Shown piece by piece: positions 12,531 to 23,068 of a stretch of 64,000 bases of DNA; the stretch's first letter is position 1; the number at the start of each line of letters is the position of its first letter. The stretch is from Marsupella aquatica (Eukaryota > Marchantiophyta). A model generated the notes under the pieces. It did not search any database, was not told the origin of the DNA, and saw only the letters and a program-made list of their open reading frames with translations. The stretch is from contig OZ316893.1 of NCBI GenBank assembly GCA_973895155.1, positions 16,802,001 through 16,866,000 on the forward strand, in the 5' to 3' direction. Made by a program: the position numbers and the translations under genes.

Positions 12531-13620
12531 AATGAGCAATGTCAACCAAGCCGCACATTTTTGGGGATGCCTGTTCGAACGGGCAACTAAGTACATTGGA
12601 ACATACGAGGATGAGGAGTTGGAGAGAGCAGCCCAAGAACAACAGCAGATTGCTTGGCTGTGAAAACTCCATAAGTATGCCTTCCTCGGAGGAGAGCTCA
12701 TCAAGGCTGAATTTTTGTGGACGCCTACTACCAACCAGCACGACAACCTCTTATTTTGTAAGAGCATAATCGTTGGCATCCAGGAGGCCATCAACCATTG
12801 CAATGATGAACATTGGGACTTGAAGGGTTGTATGGAGGCGTGGACAAAAGAAACAGTGTTGGGAAAATTGTCAAGAGCGGCCAAAATAAAGAGAAAGATG
12901 ACCAACAACAAAGAAGCCACACCAGCCAAGAGAACAAGGTTGGCAACGTCTAGAAAGCTGGCCAAGCAGGGGAACTAGAGATAGGAGGAGGCCAAGGAAC
13001 CAGAGGTTGACCCAATCAACGCCATCCCTACAAGGGATGATACATGGAAGGGTTGGGCGACGGTCATACCGCAGGCAGTGCAATTATATTTTGCACGAGA
13101 AGAGGATGCATGTTTTACAGCCATGCAGTCTTGAAAGTACCAAGGCTTCATGGCCGGATTTGGCTTGGAGACCTTTGTTAGATTACCGTGGCTCAAGCCG
13201 GAGGTGTTGGATCATGGGATCACAAGGAAAATGTAACCAGGGTATATGGGAGGGAATTCTATCTCATTCCCAAGGTGATTGCCAAAGTATTTGGCTTGCC
13301 GATAGGCAATAAGACCAAGGTAGACACCCGGAAGAACTTGTTGGATAAGGAGTTTAGGTCATTTCCTAGGCCATCAATGAAGAATGGCTTCTACTAGAAC
13401 ACATGCACCAACCCGCACATTGGAGAAATGATTGATTTCTTGCGAATGACAATGCATTGCAATTTGGCAAGGCTGGAGATTGGCAAGGCACAAGTCTACC
13501 TGGCAGAGAGGCCAGACCCAAGCCAGGACTACAACGAGTACCTCCTCACCCAATTGAAGAAGATCTTGAAGGAGGAACAACAAGTGATAGGCCAGAGTCG
13601 CGGAACTCGACTACCTTAAC
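12531..13620 (+). pseudogene. Degraded gag-like N-terminal protein of gypsy element
   Basis: A chain of frames broken by TGA/TAG stops. Readable pieces include FERATKYIGTYEDEELERAA near 12,570, a Lys/Arg-rich stretch near 12,900 and a later part with GFGLETFVRLPWLKPEVLDHG and VIAKVFGLPIGNKTK. The 'I-x-x-x-F-G-L-P' piece resembles the N-terminal domain of capsid-type proteins in large plant gypsy elements. A distantly similar 'IFCLPTG' protein sits on the minus strand at 40.9-41.9 kb. Function not claimed beyond structural Gag role. Confidence 0.45.
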
Positions 13621-14990
13621 ACTTAGCTCCGGCATCGCTGACTCCGACGCTGAGCTCGCTTATGGTCCAGGCCCGGATAGGCCATCCGGGGTGGACTTAG
13701 CATAGGGAGACTTGTGGGCAATGAGACGTGGCACTAGCAAGGCAAGGAGCCAAGCTAGGGGCACACACTAAGGACTCGGACTAGCCGATGGCTGGTTGGG
13801 TCAAGGGGAAATGGGCCGGGCTCAAGGATGGCCATCCGGACCTCCAGATGGACTTTGAGTTCTGAGGACTTGGGAGTGAGCTCCTCTTGGGCCCAAGGCC
13901 AATGGAGTTGACACCATTGGCAACGGACGCTTGGGGTGCAAGTTGTGGCCCGATCCGAGTTGGGTCAGTCGGGGGCCCCAAGCGGCGATCAGACCTGAGG
14001 GCCTAGGCATGAGCGCACTGGGTCGGCCCGGTCACAACAGGCTAAGGCACTCTGCTTGCGGATGCCTATCAAGAAAGTTATGGGAGTTGCTAGTTGGTGG
14101 CGCGCCCATTATGCGCGATAGGATCCGGGTTGGGGGCCAAATGATTAGGGACCAAAGTTGGTCCGGGGGTGGGAGGTCTCCAGAAGCATATATGAGGGGA
14201 GTGGTGTCTCCCTAGGGGCCAAGGGCGAGCCGAAGTCATGAGCCACGGTGGTCGCGACACTATGGGAAACCGCCAAACAAAAATGGCGATATCTTCCCAA
14301 CGAAAGTCCGTTGGAGGACTTCTTAGGTGCGTTGGAAATCTCTTGAGAAGGGCTATGCCCTCCTGAGCTCAACTGGGTCTGGGGGTGCCCTAGGTTCTTG
14401 TGGTTGGCGGGTGTTAGCTCGCCCGCTTGCCAAATCCTGCCGAATAGCAACCAAGCCACGTTCGGTCTCCCAAGGGAGCTTGCATTGGGGAGGCAAGGCC
14501 AAGTAGGTGTGGAGGTTGAGTTCCAAGGGTGCTCGGCTCCTAGACCACCAGTGGGGCAAACCAGGAGCGGTTGCTAGAGTCGGGGCCATTCTGGTCCCAA
14601 CGTGTCAGGGCGGTCAGGGCGGTCAGTTGGTGATGGATAGATACAAGGGGGAACCCAGGCCGCACCCAAGGAAGGAGCTGTTTTGGATGAACAGTGGGCG
14701 TGGGTTCTGGTTCCGGCTTATGGCATTGGGAGGACCTATCATTGACCTATTTACCAACGTCTGTTGAGCTTGAGTTAGGATGCTAGACTTGTTGAGTTCT
14801 ATATCTTGAAGGGTTACTTACCGAGGTGCTTGGTTGCTTGTGCAGATAGGGAGGACCGTTGAGTAGCAGTCGTGTTAGAGAGCAAGTGTGGCTTTGTATG
14901 GGAGGGGCTGCTGGCGGTGCAAGGGGCACTAGGTTGCTTGCTCGAGGTATTCCGTGGAGGCGTTCGGGCACCAAGGGCACTTAGGCGTGA
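13621..14990. other. GC-rich internal spacer of gypsy element; no gene recognised
   Basis: GC-rich compared with the flanks, with many overlapping short frames on both strands and none with recognisable motifs. Probably non-coding leader or decayed gag of the retroelement. Confidence 0.4.
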
Positions 14991-16231
14991 GTGCTGGGAT
15001 TGGTGAGGGCGCTGGGTGGTAAGGTCCACCACTGCCAGGGGAGTGTGTCCCGACTTGATTATCACATGCCACTATTGTGCCAATACGCCCGGAGTCAGAC
15101 CTTTGCACTAGTACTTTCCCTACAGGCAAGGGCACCAAAAGAGGAGTTGGAGCAGAGGCCGGCAGCAAGGAAGCCCAAATCGCCTGACAACCCCACAATA
15201 GAGCAGATCTTTAGGCCGAGGCCGGAATCCACGCCAATGGAGCAACCAGCCATGCAAGACCTTCTGCAAATTAGCAGAAGGAGAAGCCGGCAGCTGTAGC
15301 GTAGGTACCGGTATAGGGCATTGTTCAAGAGGCAAGCATAGGAAGGCCCACAAGAGTAGATCCCTTTGTCGCGGCCGCGCAGGGTAGGAGGCAAGAAGAC
15401 AAGCCTGAAGTGTGGATGTACGTGGGAGCCTCAAGTCTGGAACCTGAGGGACAAGGGCCCAAGGTTCCGAGTCACAATGGGGAGAGGCAAAGGCGGGCGT
15501 GGGAGCAGGAGCAAAGGCCAACACCCATGCGCAGCTTTCAGCAGGAGGCCTCGTTCACAGCTAGTTCTCAAGATGACCCGGAGGAACCGGTACTCCAAGC
15601 CGGCAGGGAGGGCATGGAGGACTACAATGATGAGGACTTTGGCTACGGGTTGGATTGTCCTATACCAGGGGTGAGGACTTGTGGCCGGTTCATCCCCACA
15701 TTGCCGAGAGTGGTTTGTGAGGACCCAAGACAACAGAGAAGCCCGAAGTCTCCCCCACCAGACGTCCCTCCTCCAAATTACGATGGGATGAAACAGGCCG
15801 CATAGGAGTTGCAAGAGCGACTCAAAGATCTGGTGGAGGCAACCCTAGCCAAGGAGAAGGATTTACTAGGGGGAGGATGACCATAAGACATTTGGCAGCT
15901 TGCCAAAGAACAAGCCGCCCCCTACCCACGTTTGACGAGGTTTGAAAGGTGGTGTGGGAACAAAGGCCGCGTTGGGAGATGTCGGTCTCTCCTAACCACT
16001 CCACATATGCACGTTGCAAAGCCCTGGAGTACGGGAAGATGTGCTGATTACTTGCCCTTGGCATCTTTGGGGCAGAGATGGAGACGGGGCCCTTTATCCA
16101 AAGGGAGATGTTGGATAAAATCTGGTACGTTGGAAGAAGCAGTGGCCTTGGAGAGGATGAAGAAGGAAGAGGTCATTCGGTGGCTTAGAGAGAAGGAAGC
16201 CAAGTTTGGAGATCTAAAGGCAACCAAGTAG
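14991..16231 (+). other. Proline/charge-rich decayed frames of gypsy element
   Basis: Plus-strand pieces (about 14,991-15,299, 15,366-15,805 and 15,932-16,231) are rich in Arg, Pro, Glu and Lys and interrupted by stops. The last one (ERMKKEEVIRWLREKEAKF) leads into the coiled coil that follows. No domain recognised. The similar minus-strand coiled-coil/proline-rich protein at 21.65-22.63 kb suggests a shared gag-associated architecture. Confidence 0.35.
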
Positions 16232-17330
16232 GCTCAAGATGAGCTATGGGTTAGGAAGCATGAGCTTAGCATTGTGCAGGGGCAACTGGATACATCCAAG
16301 GCTGATAACAAGTTATTCAAGAGTAAACTTGCCCAGACCCAAGGGCAATTGGCCGAGGTGCTCAAGGAGAAGGAGAAGTGGAAGCGAGAGCTAAAAGATG
16401 TAGAGTCAACTCACATAATGATTTGCAACACGGCCATGGTGGAGGCACAGAGGAAGGAGAGGGCACTGAAGGGGGAGCTCAAAGATCTCTGCAAAGCCTT
16501 TCAACAAAAGAATGCTGAATTGGATAGGACCTACAGGGGTGTTGATCAGCTGAAGGAGGATCTCACAACCCTGTCGGCCAACTTTCAAGCTGACCTGCAT
16601 AGGAAGGACAACATGCTCGATCAAACCTATGAGAAGATGAACAAGATGCAGTTTGATGTCATCCACGAGCTCAATGCGGAGCTGAGAGCAACCCAGGAGG
16701 AGAGGGCAGCCTTACGGAAGACGTTGGACAAAAATGAGAAGGAGTTGGAGGATGCTCACGGGGATTTGGACAAGACCCAAGAGGAGTTGGAGGACACCAT
16801 GCGGAAGATGGAGAACTTGCAGCGGCTACCTGGGAACTCCTCAAATCATTGTTTGTCAAGGAGTTTTGACCCATTGGAACCTCGGAGTTGGCAGTGCTGA
16901 AGTTAGGACGACTTCCCTTCAAGGAAAACAAATCCTTTAGGAAGTTCTTGCAATGCTTCCAAAAGTTGGTAAGACGTACAAAAACCAATGCATCGGAAGG
17001 TATGCAACTTCAATGGTTGGTAAATTCTTTACCGCAGAAGATGAGTTTTGCAATTAGGAAGGAGAACTTTGAGACCTTGGCCGACGCAATTAGGGATATC
17101 CAATTATATATTAATGCAGATATTACAAGCCAAAAGAAACAATTTAAATCTGAAAGCTCATCATCTAAGGAAGGATCGACCAAGAAAAAAAATTAAAAAT
17201 CCTAAGAAGTCGAGAAGTGACAACTCAAGCTCGGATAGTGAAAGTAGCACTTAGAGTGAATCATCTTCTAGCTCTGAGGAAGAAAAATCTAGGAGAAAGA
17301 AAGTCAGGAGGGGGAAGTTGAAGGTCAAAA
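16232..17330 (+). pseudogene. Coiled-coil protein leading into gag capsid core
   Basis: 16,271 to about 16,840 encodes a long uninterrupted heptad-rich coiled coil (QLDTSKADNKLFKSKLAQTQ onward, through ELRATQEERAALRKTLDKNE). A frame change near 16,830 leads into a gag core with KLGRLPFKENKSFRKFL and MQLQWLVNSLPQKMSFAIRK, then a Ser/Lys-rich tail. Likely the Gag precursor that forms the particle. One TGA near 16,868 and a stop near 17,194 break it. Confidence 0.6.
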
Positions 17331-17439
17331 TAGAGGCTAACACTCCAACTCTAGATAACCTCGTAGCTCTTACCGACCAGTTGCGGGCTATCATAGCAGA
17401 AGCTAAGCCAAAGAAGAAGGTAGTCGTTGAGGACAGCTC

Positions 17440-18600
17440 TGTATGATGTGATTTATGTTACAATACCAGACACCATAAAGATGAATGTCCTAAACTAAAC
17501 TCTAGTCATGTCCGGCAAGTTATCGAGACCAGGCAATGTCAAGGAGAAGTAGAGTACTTCCTAGGGGATGAAGCTAATAGCATTTTTGGCATCAATGAGA
17601 CATGAGGACAAGATCTGGCCAACCGCCCTGCATCCCTCTAGTCAGGGTTAAGAAATAACCCGGGCAAGATGTATCCACAATCATCCAAAATCCATTTGTG
17701 GCTCTTGGGCCAAACGTACAGAGATTTGCGGCATGCTATAATTGTGGTCAACCTAGCCATTTTGCTAGAGAGTGCCCAAATGGAAGGAAACAAGGCGATG
17801 GGCAGCCAGCTCAGTTATGTATGCGGGTATGTATGGGATGCCAACAGGAGGGTCACATGCTAGGACAATGTCCTACTTGGTTGGCAAGATTGGCCACAAA
17901 TCACAAAATCTTGCCGGTCAAGGTCCCACCACCAGGCACTGCACCAGGTGGAGTTCGAATCAATCACATTGAACTAGGATGGCAAACAGATGCCGAGGCC
18001 AAGTTTGGACCATCTGATGACAAAGCCGAGGCCTTATTGACGTTCTCAGAAGAGGAACTGGACCACGACTGCTACCGTGTTTCTACTCAATCAACCAGAA
18101 GGAAAGAAAGGTGGGATGGTCTGGCCAAGAACAAAGGGAAGGGCAAGGAGGAAAGGGTCGACGTACTCTTCATCAACATCAACGGAGGGAGAAGGGCTGG
18201 CAACCTAGGTAAGCCCTGAGCTCACTAGTGAGCCCAATCCTTCACAAGATAGTGATTTCAATCGAGATCACCCCAAGTTGTTCTACCCTTCCATTACGGC
18301 CAGTGTTAAGGAAAAACTTCGGGAATTGGAAACATTGGAGAATACCAAAGCAATAGCCAAGGATGTCAAAAGAGCCAAAGCGCTATTTGCTTTGGAGAAC
18401 CCTACTTCTGTGCAACCCAGCGTTCAAAAACAAGCCAAAGCCAAGAGAGAGAAACTGGCAGAAGAGAAACCGGTAGTTCCCTATGACTTGGCTAAGGATG
18501 TACTAGAATCTAGAGTCTCGGCAACAATAGGTCAACTTTTGAAGAATAGCTTGTACTTCCAAAAACAGTTAAGGAAGGCAATACTTGGCAAGCCATGATT
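17440..18600 (+). pseudogene. gag zinc knuckles (three CCHC motifs) and linker
   Basis: Three CX2CX4HX4C motifs are visible: CDLCYNTRHHKDEC near 17,450, CYNCGQPSHFAREC near 17,728 and CMGCQQEGHMLGQC near 17,830. They would bind RNA in the nucleocapsid. The frame 17,698-18,219 is open, and a Lys/Glu-rich linker follows at 18,278-18,598. A stop directly precedes the first knuckle. Confidence 0.75.
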
Positions 18601-18625
18601 ACCCAAGGTAGCACCCAGATCCGAC

Positions 18626-19720
18626 ATGCTGATGATAGAAGAGGATCAAGGAGCCCCACCGCTACCATTAATGATTCAAGAAGAATTATTACTATGTGTA
18701 CCCATTGATGGAGGATCAAGGGTATGTATTATGATTGATTCAACAGCAATAGGGTGGGGTTTAACATCGGAGATAACTGGAAGAGTGTTGAACATGGCTA
18801 ATGGCTATCAGGTTATTCCCATGGGAGTCCTCACTGACATTAAAACTGAGATAGGAGGAGTCTTGTTTAGTATCAACTATGTTGTAATGAAATTGGTGAA
18901 GCCTACATCGTTCAGATTACTGATTGGCAAGCTGTGGTTCTACCTAACCAAAGTGATAGAGGATTGGGGGAAGAAAGAATTCACTTTTGAGACCCTCACT
19001 ATCACGGTATCCTGGGACACCATGGATGACGGGGGGAAGAGTATCCGAGAAGTAGACGGGTACAACAGTGGGCTAGAGTTTGCTGATTAGGTATGTTGGC
19101 TAGAATGCCTCACAGCCCTGACCAAAGAAAGTGTCTTTGGACCAGATGTACCCCCCAACGGACTTTGGCAAGAGCCAACATTTGGAGAGTAGTATGGAAG
19201 AGGAATGTGATGCAGAAGCAGAGGACTGCTTCACCATAGAGTCCACTTTTGTAGCTTCAATTCCAGAGGAATCACCAAGGGATATTTGGTTAGATAATTT
19301 GACTAAGAGGGGAGCAGCACCTTAGGTATTGGATTTTAAATGGGCATTGTGGTAGGGCCGACAGGATCCACAATGCCGGCTATCATCAGCAACCAATTAA
19401 CTGCCAAGATTTCGGCTTACGGGGCAATCACCAAGGCAAAATAGATAGAGGCACTATTGGAAGCCGGACAAGTCCAATGGCCAAAACCTCAAGAAGCAAG
19501 AAAAGATGAGGTCAACCCTATCAACCCAGAGCCAGGTCAAAAGGAGAAGCCGACACCTAAGCTACAGAATCTGAGGCCAAACATTACGGAAGAGGTAAAG
19601 TCCTTGGACGACAAAAGAATCAAGTCAGCAGACTTGACTAGTACAACCAAGATTCCAGTCTATGGAGGGATGAGACTTGAGAGGCTGGAAGCCAAACTAG
19701 ACCCAAATTTGAAAAAATAG
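18626..19720 (+). pseudogene. Retropepsin-like protease and connecting region
   Basis: 18,626-19,090 reads LLCVPIDGGSRVCIMID, the D-G-G-S/D-S-G type active site of plant gypsy proteases. It then gives FRLLIGKLWFYLTK where functional elements have LLGRPWLY. The rest, to 19,720, is a charged linker with several stops. Role: cleavage of Gag-Pol in the particle. Confidence 0.65.
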
Positions 19721-19726
19721 ATTAAC

Positions 19727-21061
19727 ATGATCCAAGCACGACAATACTGCAAGCTTGACCTAAGAGAAGGCAGGGAATTGAACTTGGGAAGGGATTTAGC
19801 ACCTGAGCTAGAGAAGGAGATCAATGAGTTACTGATTGAATTTCAGGATGTGTTTGCATGGAGCCACCAAGACCTACAAGGAGTAGACCCAAAATTGGGG
19901 GAACACCAAATTGATCTGATGTTAGGCGCCAAATCGTTTAGACAGCCAATTTGTAGGATGAACCCTAAGTACTCCTTGATGGTCAAAGCGGAAATTGACA
20001 AACTAGTTGAAGCAAGATTCATCACCCCAGTCCTACATTTGGACTGGGTATCCCCAATTGTGATAGTTCCCAAGAAATCTGGACCAGATGGTAAACCCAA
20101 GATACGGGTTTGTCAGGATTACAGGAAGTTAAATGAAGCCACGTTGAAGGATCATTTCACATTACCCTTTATTGATATGGTCCTAGACATGGTAGCCAGT
20201 CATGAGTTATACTCATTCATGGATGGATACTCTAGTTATAACCAAATCAGGATTAGGCAGGAGGACCAAATCAAGACGGCGTTCATCATAGAATGGGGGA
20301 TTTACGTCTTCAATCAAATGTCGTTTGGACTCTGTAATGCACCAGCTACGTTCCACAGGTTGATGGTAAACATTTTTCATGACTACTTGAAAAAGTTCAT
20401 GGAGATCTTCATTGATGATTTTGCAGTGTTTGGGAAAGCATCGAAACATGCTAAATACCTCAAGGAGACCTTCATGAGATTTAGGGAAGTGGGTCTCAAG
20501 TTACACCCTAATAAATGTTTCCTTGGAGTAACGGAAGGTGTGCTACTTGGTCACAAGGTATCAAGGAAAGGTATTGAGATTGACAAAGGTAAGCTAGCAA
20601 TATGGCTGGATATCATGCAACCTAAGAACATAAAGGATGTTCGATCCTTCTTGGGGTGCATTGGCTATTATCGCAAATTCATCAAGAATTTTGCCAAACT
20701 AGCTTTACCATTGACAAATATGCTCACGGCAGGAGCAGACTTCAAGCCCACACCAAAAAAGGTGACAGCAATAGTTGAATTAAAGCAGATGCTAGTTGAG
20801 GCCCCAATCATGATAGCACCAGACTGGAACAAGGATTTTCATGTTTATGTAGATGTCTCAGGTTTTTGTATCGGTTCAGTATTGAGTCAGCTGGATGAGA
20901 ACGGAAGGGACCATACCATATACTATGCAAGCCGAAAGCTTGCCGATGCCAAAGGAAATTACTCAACCACCGAAAGGGAGGCATTGGGAGTCATTTACTC
21001 CTGTAAGAAGTTTAGGCATTATCTACTGGGTTACAAGGTGATCTTTCTGTTGCGCCCCTAA
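19727..21061 (+). pseudogene. Reverse transcriptase/RNase H of gypsy element, cut by insertion
   Basis: A 440-codon open frame contains the pre-RT FAWSHQDLQG, the RT strand PIVIVPKKSGPDGKPKIRV, the finger DYRKLN, the catalytic FIDDF (Y/F-x-D-D) and the post-RT LLGHKVSRKGIE. The RNase H start HVYVDVSGFCIGSVLSQLD follows, then YYASRKLADAKGNYSTTERE. The frame runs cleanly into YKVIF at 21,046, then into foreign sequence. The remainder of RNase H begins at 42,474. This RT reading frame is better preserved than the flanking gag and integrase. Confidence 0.9.
21043..21047. repeat. Target-site duplication CTTTC, left copy
   Basis: The matching copy is at 42,474-42,478. Collapsing the two restores the RNase H reading frame exactly. 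Confidence 0.85.
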
Positions 21062-21649
21062 CCCGGGCCTTAAATCCAGTTTAGTTCCATGGGGTGACCT
21101 CGGCCCCCAATAGGGGTGAGGGTTTGGGCAAGGAGGTGTGTAGTGGCCTCGATTAGCCCTAAGTCGGGCTAAGTCAATATACTTACTGGTATAATACTTA
21201 CGCAACTCGTACTGGTCATAGGTATATTTGTTTTCCACCGCTGGAATATTCCCACAGTTAGTGACTCAAACTAACTCCCAGCTTGGGGCTTGCAAGCCAT
21301 CGACGCGACAGAACCTTGTAGTATGCAATGGGTGGCAATCCCTACCATTAGTCCGCACCCAGTACGTCCCTTGAAATGGCGCCTTTGCCCAGACAAAACA
21401 TATACAACACCAGCTACACGCGATAGAATCAGAGGGAAAAGACTACATTTACTCAGCGAAGAATCAGTTTACATAGTTGACTCGACTTCTAAGGGGGTCA
21501 ACAGGCCCAATGGCAGTCGATGCCTAGTCTCTACGAGGCCCCGCCCGCGCTTTCCTAGCAAGCTCGACTCTGGCTCTCACTCTTTAGTGCACTCTGACCC
21601 TGCTCAGGCCGGGACTCCACGTGCCTCGCCTTTTCTTGCGCTGAGATAA

Positions 21650-22630
21650 CTAAGCCTTCTCCCCCTCCCACAACGGAAGGGGAAGCCTAAATACTACGGT
21701 TGCCACCTGCTGAGCTACCTGTAGGAATTGGTTATTGAGGTCAGTCAGGCTGGTAACCCGAGCCAAGGATTCCGAGCGCAACTGAAGCACGGTGTCGTCC
21801 AGCTTCTTGAGATCCGCTTGCGCCTCGCTCAACTCTTGGGTTAGTCCATCCCGCTGTTCGATGGTGCGGACTAACTCCTCACGGCGGGTAGTGGCCTCCT
21901 CCTTGAGGTGTTCTACCAGCATTTGGAGGCGCCCGATCTCGTTCCCCTTCGCCATGAGTTCTTCCTCCAAGTGGCTTACGATCCGTGGTTGGTGCTCTAA
22001 CATGAAGAAGGCTGGTTGAAAGTACGTCGAGACTTGTTGTCCGATGTACGTTGCCAGCTCCCCTAACAGAGTCTGACTAAACTTCTGGACCAGGTCGTAG
22101 GCCATGGTCCCTGGGGCTACTTGGTAGTCCTCCATCCTCTCGGGTACCGGCGGTTCCTCAAGCGGGGCGGCAAGCTCCTCCGTAGTCTACAATGCGGAGG
22201 GGAAGGTTTCTTCAGGTGGTGGAGGGATTGGAGGTGGTTGAACCGGGGGTAGCGGAGGCTCGACGGGAGGGGGCGGCGGAATTTCAACCCGGGGAGGTGA
22301 CGGAGTATTAATCAGGGCCTCTGGCTCAGGGTTTTCCCGAGGTGCGGTAGTCCGCTCGCTCGGGGTAGCCTCCTCCATAGCGGGGGTGATATTAGTCGGG
22401 GCTGAGGTGGCCATATTCTTTCCCCTGGCCTCCTGCCGTGCCTTGTACCAGGTGAGGATGATGGCAATATGACTTCCCAGGTAATTCTTCCCCCCGATAG
22501 CCATACCTCCCTGAGCCCGCTTAAGCTCCCCCGAGAACCTCCGATAAAAGAATTGGGCCCAGTTTTGCCGTTTGTACTGTTCCACCTGTACGATCGTGCA
22601 GAGGGAGATCTTGGATCGTGGCTCAATCAT
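21650..22630 (-). pseudogene. gag-like protein, C-terminal half (proline-rich and coiled coil)
   Basis: Downstream half of the gene interrupted by the giant MULE. From 22,630 leftwards it reads PRSKISLCTIVQVEQYKRQN, then a basic segment, a long Pro-rich tract (22,190-22,300) and, after a stop at 22,187, a coiled coil from about 22,135 to 21,650 (EELMAKGNEIGRLQMLVEHL). The architecture resembles the coiled-coil Gag region of the host gypsy element at 16.2-16.9 kb. The frame matches the 5' half at 40.8-41.9 kb once the MULE and one duplication copy are removed. Confidence 0.6.
22622..22630. repeat. 9-bp target-site duplication CTCAATCAT, left copy
   Basis: Identical copy at 40,803-40,811. Nine base pairs is the classic MULE duplication length. 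Confidence 0.9.
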
Positions 22631-22684
22631 GAGGTACACAACTTCATCAGTTATCAGTGACTTTCATCAGTCACTGATATCAGT
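22631..22684 (+). repeat. Left terminal inverted repeat of element A
   Basis: Outer 20 bases GAGGTACACAACTTCATCAG match 15 of 20 in the inverted right end (GAGATAGGTAACATCATCAG). Then TTATCAGTGA is identical, then a short gap, then ATCAGTCACTGATATCAGT is identical. The repeat itself contains the 12-bp palindrome ACTGATATCAGT. Confidence 0.9.
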
Positions 22685-23068
22685 CTGTGCCCAAAACTCG
22701 GCGACGCCGCCGACATGGACTTAATTCATACCCACAGTCAAACCCTATGTCGGCGTCCACTCCGACATTGTTTTGGTTCGGACAATTAGTAATGTCGGCT
22801 GCCTCTCTGACCATCTTGGTGCCCTTTCTAACCATCTTGGCGCCCTCTCTGAGATATCCTTGGAGTGTTGTTCCATCTCGGCTGAGCTCGCCGAGATGAA
22901 AACATACCCAGCAACGTGTACAACATAGCATATCAAATAGGAGCCACATTAAGAACGTTTGGATGACACACTTTTTATTAAGCTTTGTACCGAACTTTAC
23001 AACGATGTTGTCTATCTCAATTTTCTGAACTAAATTCCACTAGGCTGCGTCTCCATCTTCCATCCTCT
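22685..23068. other. Element A left flank with palindrome at 22,874-22,898
   Basis: No gene. Contains a hairpin with perfect 9-bp arms (CATCTCGGC and GCCGAGATG, 7-base loop holding GAGCTC) plus several weaker CGGCG/CGCCG words. Probably the 3' UTR or trailer of the minus-strand polyprotein gene. Confidence 0.7.

Larger units (their letters stand above)
12531..21047 (+). mobile_element. Ty3/gypsy element, 5' part (gag to RNase H), interrupted at 21,047
   Basis: Holds a gag-like domain, coiled coil, gag core, three zinc knuckles, retropepsin and reverse transcriptase/RNase H in order on the plus strand. The RNase H frame stops abruptly at 21,047, and its exact continuation is found at 42,474, 21.4 kb downstream, after an insertion flanked by CTTTC. 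The 5' LTR was not found, and the upstream 12.5-16.2 kb might belong to a second related element. Many in-frame stops; long dead. Confidence 0.75.
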